Assembly: GCA_016946835.1 (NCBI GenBank)
Contig: JACVTC010000102.1
Span: forward strand, 507,501-571,500
Direction of reading: 5' to 3'
From: Neocallimastix lanati (nom. inval.)
Taxonomy: Eukaryota > Neocallimastigomycota > Neocallimastigomycetes > Neocallimastigales > Neocallimastigaceae
DNA length: 64,000 nt
Below are positions 1 to 15,400 of this stretch, one piece after another. The position numbers were made by a program, and so were the translations under genes. The first letter of the stretch is position 1, and every line of letters begins with the position of its first letter. The notes below the pieces were generated by a model that saw only the letters and a list, made by a program, of their open reading frames with translations, searched no databases and was not told where the DNA came from.

Positions 1-13
1 TTATATTTTATAT

Positions 14-176
14 TAATAAAATCACCAAATATATATTATTACCCTATATATAAATTATATATATAGGGTAATAATTTTAAAGTATTATTTAGATTTATAA
101 AACTTTATTAAATTATTCATGTGATATTCATTAAACATAATTTGAAGCCTTTAAATATGTTAAAATATTTGGTGAT

Positions 177-183
<7 letters not shown>
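14..183. mobile_element. MITE-like element with terminal inverted repeats
   Basis: Positions 14-32 and 165-183 are inverted copies of each other, 18 of 19 bases, with the core AAAATCACCAAATAT. Between them, 35-52 and 58-75 form a perfect 18-bp stem with a 5-nt loop. The right end runs straight into an ATT microsatellite. The size and lack of coding capacity fit a miniature inverted-repeat element. No target-site duplication could be read in this AT-rich context, and the element begins almost at the window edge. Confidence 0.5.
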
Positions 184-252
<69 letters not shown>

Positions 253-458
253 TATATTAATATATCACTAATAATAAATAAATAATTTTTTTTTTAAAAA
301 AAAAAAAAAATTAATAAAAAAAAATATGAAGTATATATATATATATATATTTTTATTTTAATATAAAAATATGTAAAATCTTTTTTTTTTTTTTTTAAAA
401 TGTTTTTATAAGATAGTTTTAATATTGCGGCAAATATTAATTATAAAAAAATTATGAA

Positions 459-497
<39 letters not shown>

Positions 498-2959
498 TAA
501 AAAAAGTTAATAATCGAATCATTAAATCGGTCTGTATTTAAGCAAAGAAAAAAAAATGTGTAAATGAAAAATTATTAATCTATGAAGGTTTTATTACATT
601 TTTATATGAAATTTATTTATTACATTTATACAATATTTAAAAAAAAATATTGTTCTTAGCAGAAGATAATATTGTTTTATTTTTCTTTTTGTAATAAATG
701 TAATTAATTAATAAATAAAATTTTATAAAATATATTTTTCTATCATTAAATTTATTATTATTTTAAGATTTTTAATACTTCAAAATTATATTAAACTAAT
801 AATATGATATATAAATAATTAAATTTAAATATATATATATAATATATATAATATATAAAAAAGTTATCTTTTTTATTTTTTTTTTTTTTTAAATTAGTTA
901 AAACTTATGATTTAATTAAGATAAAGAATTTCAAAGTACTTAATTAAGGTTAAAATATCACTGGTTTTAAATATCAAAGTAAATAATTATAATAAAAAAA
1001 AATAATTTATCTAATAATATTGATTTAGGAGGTATAAATTTAAATTATTTCATTAATAATATTTTTAAGAAATAAAGTATATTTTTATAAAGCAGCTGAT
1101 ATAATTAGTGTATAATTACTTTTATTTTTCTTTTTTATATATTATTTAATTATATCATATCATATTACATTATTTTATTTTATTACTATTATATTTTATG
1201 TTTCATTTTTACAGGCTAAAAATATATATATATAAAAATATGTAGACAATATTTAATAAATCCATTCTTAATATATTTTTATTCAAAAGCATAATAACCT
1301 ATATAAAATTTTAAATTTGAAATTTCTAATAAAGACTTTTAAAATTTTAATGATTTTTAAAATTTATACTTTTATGTAGTTGTTAAGTTTACAGCAAAAA
1401 TAAAAAAAAAAATAACAAGAATAATAAATAATAAGTTTACTGCAAAAAATAAAAAAATAAATAAATTGTTAAAATATAATAAGTAATATATGCATATTAT
1501 TTGTTTTAAAATTTTAAAACATAATATTTTGTATTTTTTATTTTTTTTTTTTTTTAAATTAATAAAACTATATTAAATATTTTATATTAAAGTTTAAAAC
1601 TATAATTTTTTTAATGAAATAAAAAATGTAAAATTAAATATGAAATTGGTATTTTTTTTTTATTTTTTTTTTTTATTATTAATAAAAATCACCAATTTTT
1701 TTTTTAAAAAAAAATCTATTAATCTTATCAAATTTTACTATGATATATTTTATCAATGAATAATAAAGAAATTATGTATAAACTTTTTTTTTTATTATTA
1801 ATGATGTAATACATAAAATACATTTATTATTATTATTATTACTTTTTGTATATAGTATATATTTTAAATATTATTTTTAGTAAATTATAATCAACATACA
1901 ATGAGGTTATTTTCATGTACAATAGTAATGCAATAAAAGAATAAAGATTATTTTTTATTTTTATTTTTTTTTTTAATTATAATAATAATAATAATAATAA
2001 TAAAAACTCAGCTGCTATAAAAATATTAAATAAATATTTTCTTATACTGAACAATAAGAAGTATCAATTTTTTTTTATGATTCATAAAATTTTTATATTT
2101 AATAATATATAAAAAATATTATTATCTTTAAAATATATGAGTAAAAAAATGATTTACCTTAAAACATAACCAAAAATATTATTATTAACATAACCACAAA
2201 ATTGTCGAAATTAATAAAAAAAAATTAAATTTTGATAGACTTTAATATTATATAATATATTCTTAACCTTTAAATATCTGTTTTTATTAAAATAATTTCA
2301 GAGTTTAATTATAAAATCAAATGCTTCTTTTCCACATGAACAAATAGATATAAAATTTAATTATATATAAATAAATAATTATAATTAAATAATTAATAAT
2401 AAAATAATAAATAAATAAATAAAAAATAATAATAAATAAATAAATAATAAAATAAATAATAAATAAATGTATAAGCAATTATTTTGATAATTTAATTTAA
2501 AAATATTAAAAAAAAAAACAATTTATATAATTTATATCAATAATTTATTTTTAATTATTCCTTAAATAGTAAAAATTAAAATAGAATAAAAAAAAAAGAT
2601 TTATGATAAAAAAATAATTATGCTTAATAAAAAATGTCATTAATGATATTATTATATTTTGATTATTTAATAATTGGTAGTAAAAATATTAAAATAACTA
2701 AAATTATTTATTTCGTGATTGAAATATTATAAATGTTATTTAAAATATATATATTTACATATTAAATGATATAAATATTATGGTTGCCATTGTATTTGTT
2801 AGGTAAATTACATCAATTTTTTATGAATGTAATTAATGGATAGTTTTAAATGAGAGAAGTAATATATATTAAATCAACAATTGAATGATATATATAATTA
2901 ATAACTATGATTAATGTATATTATAAGGGTTAAATTATTGGATTATTATCAATAATAAA

Positions 2960-2998
<39 letters not shown>

Positions 2999-3170
2999 TA
3001 TTGTTAATATACATATAATTATTTTTTTTTTTTATTATATTTACTGCTAGTATTAATTTAAAACTATCATAATTTTGTCTCATAAAATGAATATTTTTAT
3101 TTTTTCTTTGATTAGCTATATTGAAAAACTAAAATTGTATCATGATTAAAAATTATTTTGTATTTTGTAA

Positions 3171-3236
<66 letters not shown>

Positions 3237-3428
3237 AATAAATAAATAAATAAACAGTGATTAAATATTTATAAAAATTTAATAGAAAGATTATATTCAA
3301 CTAATTAAATTATATACTCGACTAATTAAATTTATATATAAATAGTGAAATTAAAAAAGAGAACAAAAAATTTTTTTATTTCACCTAAAATAAAAAGAAA
3401 TATCATAGTACTTGATTAAGATTAATTA

Positions 3429-3505
3429 AATCACTAATAATATATCATATTATTAGTGATTAACGTAAATTATGTTTCCATTTACATTAATGGAAATATA
3501 ATTTA
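3429..3505. repeat. two adjacent hairpins
   Basis: Positions 3429-3443 and 3447-3461 form a 15-bp perfect stem. Immediately after it, about 3468-3482 and 3489-3503 form a second stem with one mismatch. Back-to-back palindromes of this type are common inside small foldback transposons, but no outer terminal repeats were found. Confidence 0.45.
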
Positions 3506-4291
3506 TATTATCATAAATAAAATCAACAATTTACTATGCCTATTATCTGAAGTTTACGACTAAAACATATTTTCAGTTTTTAATAATAAAGCACACATTT
3601 TATTATTTATTTCATATAAAAATGCCCATATTAAAAAAAAAAAAAACTAGTATAATTATTAAAAATTCATATTATTTTTGTTCAAAAAAAAAATCTTTTG
3701 AATGGACACAAATTTAATATAAATTTTATGAAATATGAATTATAATAATAAAAATAATTTATATTTTAATAAATATTTTTATAATTTATATATTAAGTAT
3801 ATTTCATTGTCAATATCAAAGTATCAAACTTTTTTTTTATTATTATTATCTTGAAGTGATTACTTTAAAATAATATCACTTTTAACAAAAAAAAAAAAAA
3901 AAAAAAATTTGGACAATAAATTAAAATTTTAAATAATTTAAATAAAATATAATAATAAATTTAAAACTTTAGGATTTAAATTTTGAAACTTAAAGTTTAG
4001 TTGTATTCTGTACAAGGATTATAAAAATAAAAATAAAAATAAAAATAAAAATAAAAAAAAAAAAAAAGAACGAAAGAGTTTAAAACAATAGTATAGTTTT
4101 AAATAATTAGGTAACCTATACAATTCAAATGTATCTAAAAAAAAAAAAAAAATGAATCCTACTATATCTAATTTTTGTATATTTTTAAAATTTTAATTTG
4201 ATTTTGAAACTTTTTATACTTTAAATAAAATAAAAATAAAAATAAACTTTAAATTATATTATTTAACTAAATCAATTTCTTTTTTCTTTTT

Positions 4292-4324
<33 letters not shown>

Positions 4325-4621
4325 TTTTTCCTTTTAATAATAATAAAAAGAATTTAATAATAATAGGTTAAATATATACTTTTATTTTTTGTTTAATTAA
4401 AAATTTTAATAAATTAAATTAATGTTTATATAGATACTATTAACTACTTTTCACTATTTTTGTATTTTATTATTTTTTTTTTTTTATTTAATGGAATGGA
4501 TAATTATATTTATTTAAATAATAGAAAATTTTTTTTATAAATTATTATAAATTAAGTATATTTTCCATAATTTCAATATTGATATATTGATATACAATGT
4601 ATTATTTTTTACTTATATATA

Positions 4622-4667
<46 letters not shown>

Positions 4668-5626
4668 TAAATTACTACAAATATTAATTATTAAAATATA
4701 ATTGATAAAACCCTATACTTTTATTATACTTCCCAAGATCTTTTAATTTGACAATAAAGTATGATCGAATTAATAGATCTTACTTTTATGTTTTTTTTGG
4801 TAACATTTTTTCTTTTTAGAAATACTTTTTTAAAATAAAATATTATTATTTTCTTTATAAATGTATAAAAATGTTTCGAAGAATAATGTAACATAAATTT
4901 AAATAAATGAATAATAAAAGCAATAATAAATAATTTTTTTTTAAAGTAGTGTTTAGTGTTAAAAAATTACATTTTATTATTTTATATTAAATTTGAATGT
5001 TTTTATTTATAATATTTTGCAATCATTTTTTTTTTTAAAGTCTGTCAATTATAAAATGAAAAATTATTAACTTAATAAATATATGGAAATTGCCACATTA
5101 TTTTATAGTAAAATATTTATCTCATCGTAGCTTTTATATTTAAAAAAAAAAGATGTTCTGTTATATGTTATATTTATTATTATCAATATCATTATTATTC
5201 ACCAAATAGTATATAAATCATACGTTATTTTATTTATTTATTTATTGTTTTTTTTTAGAATATGAAATACACTTAATGATAATTAAAAATGATAGTTAAA
5301 AAAATTTATAACATTATTTTCAAATATGAATATATATTGAATTACTAATTATGGGAACTTTTATTATTAGATAATATTAAATAATATTTGATAATTATTC
5401 TTTTCTATAATATTCCTTTTATTGTTTATAATATTTATGTATATATATTTATATATATATATATTTTTTTTAATTATTATACTTTCTTATTAAAATGATT
5501 TATTAATTACTAATTATATTGAAGTTGAAAGATTTTATTATTTGTTAATTTATTATTAATTATTTCAAAGATTATAATTACTTATTGGTATATACTCCTT
5601 TTTTTTTTTTTTTTAATTAATATTTA

Positions 5627-5765
5627 TTGTTTATTATTTATTATTTATTATTTATTATTTATTATTTATTATTTACTATTTATTATTTATTATTTATTAT
5701 TTTTTATTTATTATTTATTATTTATTATTTATTATTTATTATTCAATTATTTATTATTTATTATT
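5627..5765. repeat. heptanucleotide minisatellite (TTTATTA)n
   Basis: About 140 bases are built almost entirely from a 7-bp TTTATTA unit with a few slips. It is open in one frame only because the unit lacks stops there; the resulting Tyr/Leu/Ile translation is not a credible protein. Confidence 0.8.
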
Positions 5766-7034
5766 TATATATTACTATAATAAAAAAGAGTATACTTCTA
5801 TTACAATAATGTAAACTTTTTTTATATAAAAGTAGTGACAACAAATTATAAAGTTATAAAAAAAAAGCAGAAAAATAAAAAGTTTCTTAAAATTTCTACA
5901 CAATTTTTATAAAAATTAAAAATATATATTTATTATATTTATAATATATACATTCTATTTTATATAATATATAAATATATATTTATACATATATTAATCC
6001 TTTTTTTAATATATTAATTCCATAGTTCTAATGATAAAACTTTTTATAATCTTATTGGACTGATGAAAGGTTAAAATAATATTAAATGGATGATAAATTT
6101 TTTCAATTATATTAGATTTGTATTTCAAATAAATCTCTAATATTTAAACTAAATATATTAAAGTGTATTTTAATCTATAAACAAAATGAAATTTAATTCT
6201 ATGTATAAAAAAAGTAATAATTAATTTTTTGTATATTTATTAAAATATAAATTTTTTGATGTATATTGTAATGTAAAATAATAAATTAAAAATTAAAAAT
6301 TAAAATAGTATTTTTTTTTTTTTTTTATATTTTAATAAATAAAACATGGATATTATTATAATATATTGTATTTACATAATATATTATTTACATAAACTTA
6401 CAAAATTTATTATATATTGAAATATAGTAATAATAATTAAACTATTTTTGTACATAACAAAATTAAAATGATTATATAAAAAAAAGGATAATGAAAGAAA
6501 TGAATAGTTATTAGACATTTATATAAATAATTGTAAATAATAAAAAGTAGATCATAATAAATCGTAATTATTAATAATAAATAATAAATAATAAATTAAT
6601 TAAAATTTTAATATATGTTTATTATTTCTAATATTTTATTTTGATTTATTATTTATTATTCGTTATTTATTGATAATTAACTTAAAATTTAATTACAAAA
6701 CTATAAAAAATCATAAAGGTTTTATTAATTACTAATACTTAAATATTATATTTACTATTCTTTTTATTTATTTAGCTATTCGTAATAAATCTTAATTATT
6801 ATAAATTAATATATTAGATTTTATTAATTTTTTTACTATTAACAAAAAAAAAAAAGTTTGTTTTTTATTTTAATTGTAAAATAAATAATTTAATAATAAA
6901 ATTTATTAATAAATATTAATAATAAATCTTTATAAATTCAATAAATTATTAATAATAAATAAATAAATAAATAAATAAATAAATATATTATCAATAATAA
7001 TTATAAAATTTTTGATTTTTTTATAATTTTTTAT

Positions 7035-7094
<60 letters not shown>

Positions 7095-8622
7095 GCTATT
7101 ATTATTTATTATTTTTTTTAAAAAAAGGAGTAATCTTAATTTTTACGAAAAACTTAATCAAAACATCCTTTTTTAATAAAAATAATTTTTTAAACAAATA
7201 TTTTGTAAGGATAAAAAAGAAAAATTATATTTTATAGAATATATTGGAACAAAAAGTAGAAAAATATATTATCAATAAAACAGATTAAATATAATAATCT
7301 TAATATTTAGTTCAATATTTTTTGTATATAAAAAAAAAAAAATTAATATTAATTATAGTAAAATAATGATTAGTTTTAATACTATTTATAATATCTGAAA
7401 TAGTGATATACAAATAAAAGGACAATATTGATATATAAAGCTCTCTAACTTCTTTAATTGTTGGAGTACAAAATAAATATAAATGTATTGTACATGTCTT
7501 TTATACAGTACTAGATTTATTTTAAGCACTTAATATATCAGTGTCATATTTTTATAACTAAAAGGGTTATTTAAGTATAGATAGATAATTAAATATAATA
7601 TTTATTTTTTATATTTATTATTATTATTTTTTGTTCTTTGGCCTTTATTAAATAAAAAAATTTCATCTTTTTTTTCGATACCAAGAAAAAACTAAAAAAC
7701 TTGTATTTTGTCATAAAAATAATAATAATAATAATAAATATAAAAATAATAAAGATATTAAATATACGATTATTCTTTCTATATGAAAATAATTAATACA
7801 ATTCCAGTTGTATTAAGAATAATAAATATAAATATTTATTATCAGCATTATTAAATAAAAAAAAATAAAACAAAACTAACCAAATATATATATTTATATT
7901 ATTATATACATATACATATTATTTTATCTATATTATATCTATATTATTTTATTATATATATTTATTTTTTTTTCTATTAACATTTTAGAATAATAATGAA
8001 AAAGTTTTAAGAATATATATATTTAAATTTAATTATATTTTGTTAAAAATAAATAAAATCATAATACATTAAAGAGAGAAAATATCAATAATAAACAACA
8101 AAAAGTTTTTTTTTAATAGAAGATTTAAAAGGATTATATAATATCTAACTATCAACAAATAATATATATATACTTTCAATAGAGAATTAATTCTTTTTTT
8201 TTTATTTTGTATTAATTTTATTAATTATTTTATCATATTATATTAAAGTTAAACAAAACAAAATTAGAAAAAAAAAATAAAAAAAGAGAAATAAAGATTT
8301 ATTAATAGAATATTATTTTAATAGACGATTTTATGTTAGAATATCAACAAAAATTTAATAAATATATATGTATATATAATTTGGTAAATAATTAAAAGAA
8401 ATATTAAAAAATATATAATTTCTTGGATTATAAATTATTTGGTGATATAAATTTGTTTAACAATATAATAAAATAAAGAGAAAAAGAATAAAAAACGTTC
8501 ATTACAAATTAAAAATAAAGGAGCTATTTATATTCAAAAAAAAAAAAGAACATTATTTATAAGAAAAGAAAGACATAAATAAAATAAAATTCACAATATA
8601 GTTTTAATAATTTGGAAATAGA

Positions 8623-9417
8623 ATGGTTGCTATTTTTCATTCAAAATCACCAAAATCTATTCCTTGTACAACTAAAAAAGCAAATCTTTTTCAAAAATCA
8701 CATACTTCAACAAGAACAGAAAACAAAAAATTTAATTTAGATTTAGCCTCAACTTCAACCTCATCTTCAGATAGATGTTTATCTGCATCATCAAGTTCAT
8801 CTTCAAAAATATTTTATTTATCTTCTAAAAAAAGTTTATCAAATTCGTTAATTCCTAGCTTAAGTTCAATTGATAGTATAAGTAATTATCAACAACAACA
8901 TTATTATAAACCAGGTATTCATCCTCTATCAAAAATTCATAAAAGTTCAACTTCATTCGCAAAGGAAACCGCAAATTCTGCGGATAACGAATTAATTTGT
9001 ACTCCTTTTAATAAGGTAATTGAAGATAATAATTCTTATCAAGATTCATTAGAATCTGTAAATAATCACAAAAATTCAATAGTTATTCAATCATTTAAGG
9101 ATACAATTATAGAAAATCCAATTTCAATTACTCCACCATCTACAACACCAACAACGCCAACTACCCCTACTTCTCCATCATCAAATGATATTGATACACT
9201 TGATGAATCACGAACTTCTATAAAAAATTCAGTAAAGTCAAATAAGTATTTATTAAATTCAAAAAATACGCCAACTTCTCAAACTAATACACCAATAATA
9301 CATTCGACTTCGAGTCATTATACCAAAAATAACAATACTGATTATATAGGTTCCATAAATCATCCAAAAATTGATCGTTCTCAAAATTTAAATAATACCA
9401 TCAATACCAATAATATC

Positions 9418-9474
<57 letters not shown>

Positions 9475-12400
9475 GATAAAATATTAACATCAATTATGCA
9501 TTCAAAATTATTAAATTCATCTACTTCTATTATAGATTCGAGAAAAGATATTAGTAAAGATAATTTTTCTTCAAACGACAGTTTTGATTCTAATTATATA
9601 AAAGAGTCTACTTTACCATTATCACATTCTAAACAAAAGCATTCATTAAAAGCTAAGAGAGATTTATATGATAAACATTATAAGAAAATTGATTCAAATA
9701 TAGAAAATCGAAAAGACAGAATTTCATTAAAATTTAAATCCCTTTGTATAAATCTTATAGATGATTTAAAGAAACATGCAGATTCTGGGCCCTTTTTAAA
9801 TTCTTTAGAAAATGATATTTATTCAGAAATAAATAATAATAAAAAAAGTAGTAGTAATAGTTTTATTGAAGAAAGCCATAGCAAATCAAAGGAAAATAAT
9901 ATAAAAAATAAAAAAAATAGTTTATTTTTTGAAAGTAGTAAGAGCAATCATAAAAATAATAAGATTAATAAAAATAATAATTCAAAATTACATCATGATT
10001 TAACAAACGAAAATCTTGATCTTAACATTATTCAATGTCAATTAGAAGAAGATAAATATACCAACATTTATAGTATTTTTTATGACTTACAACAACTATT
10101 ACTTCATTGCTTCAAAAATTATCCCGAAGAGAGTCATGTCATTCATCGTATGGGTAAAAATATCGAGAGCTATTTATTAGAAAAGATTATGGATATGCCA
10201 GAAGATTTTTTGGATGAACTAAGAGATCAATGTATAAAAGATTATCAATGTTATCGAAAGTCATTAAAATCTTCCTCATCGTATCCAGTTTTGGCAGAAT
10301 TTCTTAAAGCTATTGAATTACCGATGCTTTTAGAAGATGACTTAAAATTTGAAGAAGAGGATAAGATGATAACTGATGAAAATTCTTATGAAGACTCATT
10401 TGAAATTTATTCTTTATCACGCCGTGAAGAACAAATTAAGGAATGTAAAAAGAAAGAAAAAGAAAAATTATGTTTTATTCTTGGAAAAAATGAGATTAAA
10501 ATAAAAAACTTGAAGGGTAAGTCTGCTGAAGGATCTATGAAATCATCATTTGAAACTACCACTTTATCAGCACCTTTCTCTACATCAAATAAAAAGACAT
10601 TTGTACTATCACTTTCCAAAAAGCGCAAGTATGATCAACTTGAAAAGAAAGTGGAGATTTCATTGTCTCCCTTTAATGATATTTATTGGAATGTAGTATT
10701 AAAAAAGATACCAAAATCTTATCATTTTGATACCGTTAGTCATATTAATAAAAAAATAAGATATTTACATAAAAATAATACCAACACTCCAATAAATTTA
10801 TATCAAAAACTCTTAACCTATTCTAATTCCAGATCTAAAAATGGAAAATCTTTTAACCATTCTTCTCCTTCTAGAAATTATATGTCTCGTATAAAAAGAA
10901 ATTATACCTTCCTTCATATCAAAGATAATTTTTCTTCTTCAAAAAATTTTATATTTTATATATCATCAGATATTTTAAAAAATTCTCCATGGGCAACGTT
11001 CTTTCAACATTTTACAGATAGGTCATTATTAAATCAAAATAGAAATATAGAAGTTATTAAAGACAATACTATTAATCCCTATGATATTCAAGATTCAATA
11101 ACCCCAAAAGTTAGTTTACAGTTGACAAACCGCCCGGTAGATTCAATGAAAGGGGATTCTTTGAAACTAAAATTTGGAAAAGGAGATTCAATAGTTGAAA
11201 CTCAAGAAAAAAAAGAATTAGATGATATTTTAATGGCACAACATTCATCTTCTACTACGACTTCGGAGTTTAGTAAAGAAGATTTAGTAGAGAAAGAAGA
11301 AATGAAATGCTTGATGAGTTGTGACTTTTTACCTCCTACCCCACCATCTTCTTCACCACCATCTTCTCCAATGAATATTACTGAAGAAGATGAAGAAATG
11401 AAAGAAAACATATCATCTACATTAATAGTTCAAAATGAAGATAAAAATGTAAATGTAAGTGAAAATGATAATGAAATTGGTAATGAAATTGAAATTAAAA
11501 ATAAAAGTAAAAGCGAAAGTAAAAACGAATATGAAATAAAAAAAGATCAAATGGATTTAGATTTTAGTGAAAAGGAAAAAGAAGAAGAAGAAAAATTAAT
11601 GGTCATTAATTATGAAGAAAAGGAAAAAATAAATGATACCGAGGAAAGAAAGATTATTCATGAAATAAAAGGTAAAGAAAAGGAAGTTGAAAATGGGAAT
11701 GAGATTGAAAATAAAGAAGAAAATAAAAATAAAAATGAAAAAGAAGAAGAAAAGAATAAAATATTTTTTAATAAAGAAGGTTTACCAGTTGAATATTTTG
11801 GAAATAAAATTCCTCAATTAAATCCAGTGGAATGGATGGAAGCAAAAAGGAGTACCAATGCTTTTGCTGAAGCCGCTTTGAATTCTATTAAAAAAGAACA
11901 AGAATCATTAACAACATTACTTATTCGTCAACAAATACAAAATATTATCGATACTCAAATGTTAATTGATCATTTAAATATGAATGGTAATAGTAATTCT
12001 TTGCCACCAATTCCTTCATATATGTACCCTACTTTAAATTCATTAGGTATGTCCTTAACAAATATACCCAACCTTACAAATATGAATAATTTAGCGCTTC
12101 CTTCTCAATTAATTACCACTATGGACATAGATCATTTTACGAAAAAAAATGAAATGCAATATGATGTTACAAATGATTTTATTGATTGGGATAAAGTAAA
12201 TGAAGATAATATTGGTAGTTTGCAAGGTGTATTAAGTTCTACCGCCAGTCTAGACCCAACCAATTCCTCATTATCTCACATTTCTTCCACTGATTCTTCA
12301 TTTTTAAATACAATAAATTCTACAGCTAATCTTAATCAACTTAATTATAATAATGATGATTTGATGAACTCATTGAATATGAGTTTGCCTTTAACTTCTA

Positions 12401-15400
12401 CTTCCATATCACAATCGACTGATCTTTCATCATTATCTTCAACTTTAGCATCACCATCGAATGATCTTTCATCATTATCTTCAACCTTAGTATCACCATC
12501 GAATGATCTTTCATCATTATCTTCAACTTTAGTATCACCATCGAATGATTTTTCATCATTATCTTCTACCTTAGTATCATCATCGAATGATTTTTCATCA
12601 TCATCATCAACATCATCATCAACATCATCATCAACATCATCATTATCAACATCATCATTATCAACATCATCATTATCAACATCATCATTATCAACATCAT
12701 CATTATCAACATTATCATCAACATCATCGTCTTCAACCTCAACATCACATTTAACTGATCTTTCATCATTATCTTCAACCTCAACATCACAATTGAATGA
12801 TCTTTCATCAGCTTTATCATCATCATCTTTATCATCACTTTTGGATAATGCAAATAGTTACAATAGTTTAGGCTTAACTGGTTTAGTATCTGAGGAGTTT
12901 AATCCATTAGTAAGTAATACTGCTTTGACTACTTCTTCTACTAATTTATCTACATTAGCATCTAAAGCTTTAGATTTAAATTCATCACTTTTATGTTCAA
13001 CCTCAACAAATTCATTCAACCAATCAGATATTGCCTATAATAATTCTATTCCATATTCTTCATCTAAATTATTTGCTAATGCGGCCACAACGTCTTTAAT
13101 GAATATCAAGGATTTGTCTTTGAATTCCAATTCATTATCTAAAGGTATATCATTAACAAATTCTCTTTTGGTGAATTCATTGGATGATCCTACTTCAATT
13201 CTCCCATTTAATAATATTTCTTCAAATTTACATTTAAAGTCTTCCAATGTTTTGTCATTACATCATCCACGTGGTTGCTGTTCTAGTTCTAATACCTCAT
13301 CTACACCACCTTTAACATCTTCCAATAGTACATTTAAACATCATCATCATATAACCAGTAATAATTTTTATGCAACGGCTTCGAATATTGCAACTTCTTT
13401 GACTGCAGCCTCAAAATTGTCAACTAATACAAATCAAAATAAAAATCATCATATTAATTCCAGTACCAATATCAATACTGATATATTATTGAATAAGAGC
13501 AAAAATACTCATACTTCAACAGTAGTAGTTCCTCTTTCCTCTATTCATAATCCTTCTACAGCTCTTTTAGAAACTACAGATACTCCATTATTGAAACCTT
13601 CTTTTTCAAAGGAAAGTAAGATGACTCCTATGTCTATTTTAGAGACATCCAATTCTTTGAATGTACCGACTGCAGAAGCCAATAAAAAAAAGGAAGTAAA
13701 AGTTAAAACCCCAACGGAAATTTTAAATGAAAAATCTTCCAAGATAATTTCTAAAGAAATTTCTAATCCAATTGAAAGAGTAATCACTATTCCTACTCCA
13801 TCAATAAAGTCTAAGACTATGCCTACTCTTCCAACTCCAAATTCAGATATTATGTTAAGTAATAGTAGTAATAATGAAAGTAATGAAGTTCAAGAAACCT
13901 TAAGCTTATCTTCCCTTTTTACCCAAGAGAAAAATATATCATTTGATAGTAGTTCTCCTTCCAGTGAAGCTGCTCTGACACCCTCTGAATTTTTAAATCC
14001 ATCAAATTATTCATCTTGTTATGAATTATTACTTAATCTCAATAATAATTATAATGAACCTCTAATATCAGAAATGGCGAATCATGAAAATGTTGAGAAT
14101 TTAACTTTAGTAGAGAATGAAAAATCGTTTGAAAACCAATCTAAGAATAATAAAGATGAAAAGAAAAATGAATCTGTTTTAAAAGAAAGAATAATAAATA
14201 TGGAAAAAGAAATTTCATTAACTGATATAAAAAGTGAATCCATTAATAATGGTAATGATAGTAATGGTGATCAATCTTTTACCTCCATGGAAGGAATTGA
14301 AAAGAGTGTATCTAAAGAGGATTCTATTCAAACTAATGAAAAAATCATTTTAAGAAAGGAAGATTTCATGGAAGAAGATCCAAAAGAAAAGTTGGATGAA
14401 ACCAAGAAAATAGAAAAATTGAAGCCAAAGCCAAAAAGAATAACTATATCACTTGATCTTTCACATGGAAGAAATATTAGAAAAGAAGAGGAAAATAAGG
14501 AAATAGAAGAAGAAGTTTATATGAATCATGAAAAAGAGGAAGAATCTGATGATTTCGATAATGAATTAGAAGAAGATATGGAGAATGATGAGTCAAGTGA
14601 AGAAGATTCCAACGAAGAAGAATTTGATCAATCAGATATTGAAATGGAAGAATATGATGATGAATCAAATGATGAGATTGAAGAAGAAAAATTTGAAAAT
14701 AATAATTTTGATGATGATTCTAATGATAATAGAATTGAAGAAGAAGAAGAAGAAGAAGAAGAAGATAATGATAGTAATAGTGATGATAATAATGAAGATA
14801 TTGATTATGATAATTCTGATGGTGATTCTGATTCTGATTCTGATTCTGATGATGAACTTGGAATATCTTTAATGGAAATGAAACGTATTAAACAGCAACA
14901 ACAACAACAACAACAAAATCAAAAGATTTCTACAGGTATTAAAAATAGTATTAAAAAAAATCCACCACTTCCAAAAATTATTGTTCATACTAAAAAGGAA
15001 AATAAATATAGTAATAAAATCACCACTAATATTATAATTAATACTAATTCCCATATAAGTAATAAAACTAATCAAAAGAATAATACAGATACTATTAAAG
15101 GTGATAATATTAAAAATAGCAAAGATAATCGGAACAGCAAAGGTAATAATATTAATATTGAAAACAATAAAAGTAATAATACTAAAATTGAAATTAAATT
15201 ACCTGTGAATGAAAAATTTATTGATGTTCAACAGCTAGAATTGAATGATATTATTGAAAATATTTTTGATATTGAAAGTCTTACTCAAGAGAATCTGATT
15301 AAAATTCAAAAGTCTATTTTGTCACGTTCTCAAGATAAGAAGAAGTCTGTTGATGTTCAAAGGAAATCAAATATTGGTTCTCTTTTAAGTAAAGAAGCTA

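Larger units (their letters stand above)
184..8622. other. gene-free AT-rich region, rich in simple repeats
   Basis: No open frame here looks like protein; the short ones translate simple repeats. It holds an ATT tract at about 181-252, poly-A at 463-493 and 2963-2995, AAT then AAAT repeats at 3171-3253, poly-T at 4296-4323, 4629-4664 and 7040-7089, and many shorter tracts. The last 600 bases, A-rich and ATG-poor, are probably the promoter and 5' leader of the gene starting at 8623. I see no tRNA or rRNA. Confidence 0.7.

Noticed and set aside
3112-3300. 62-residue minus-strand frame rich in Tyr
   Set aside because: It is the translation of an AAT/AAAT microsatellite.
5627-5809. 60-residue plus-strand frame
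   Set aside because: It is a heptanucleotide repeat with no codon bias or domain.
14585-14872. 95-residue plus-strand frame of Met/Lys/Ile
   Set aside because: It is an out-of-frame reading of the acidic tract of the GATA protein.
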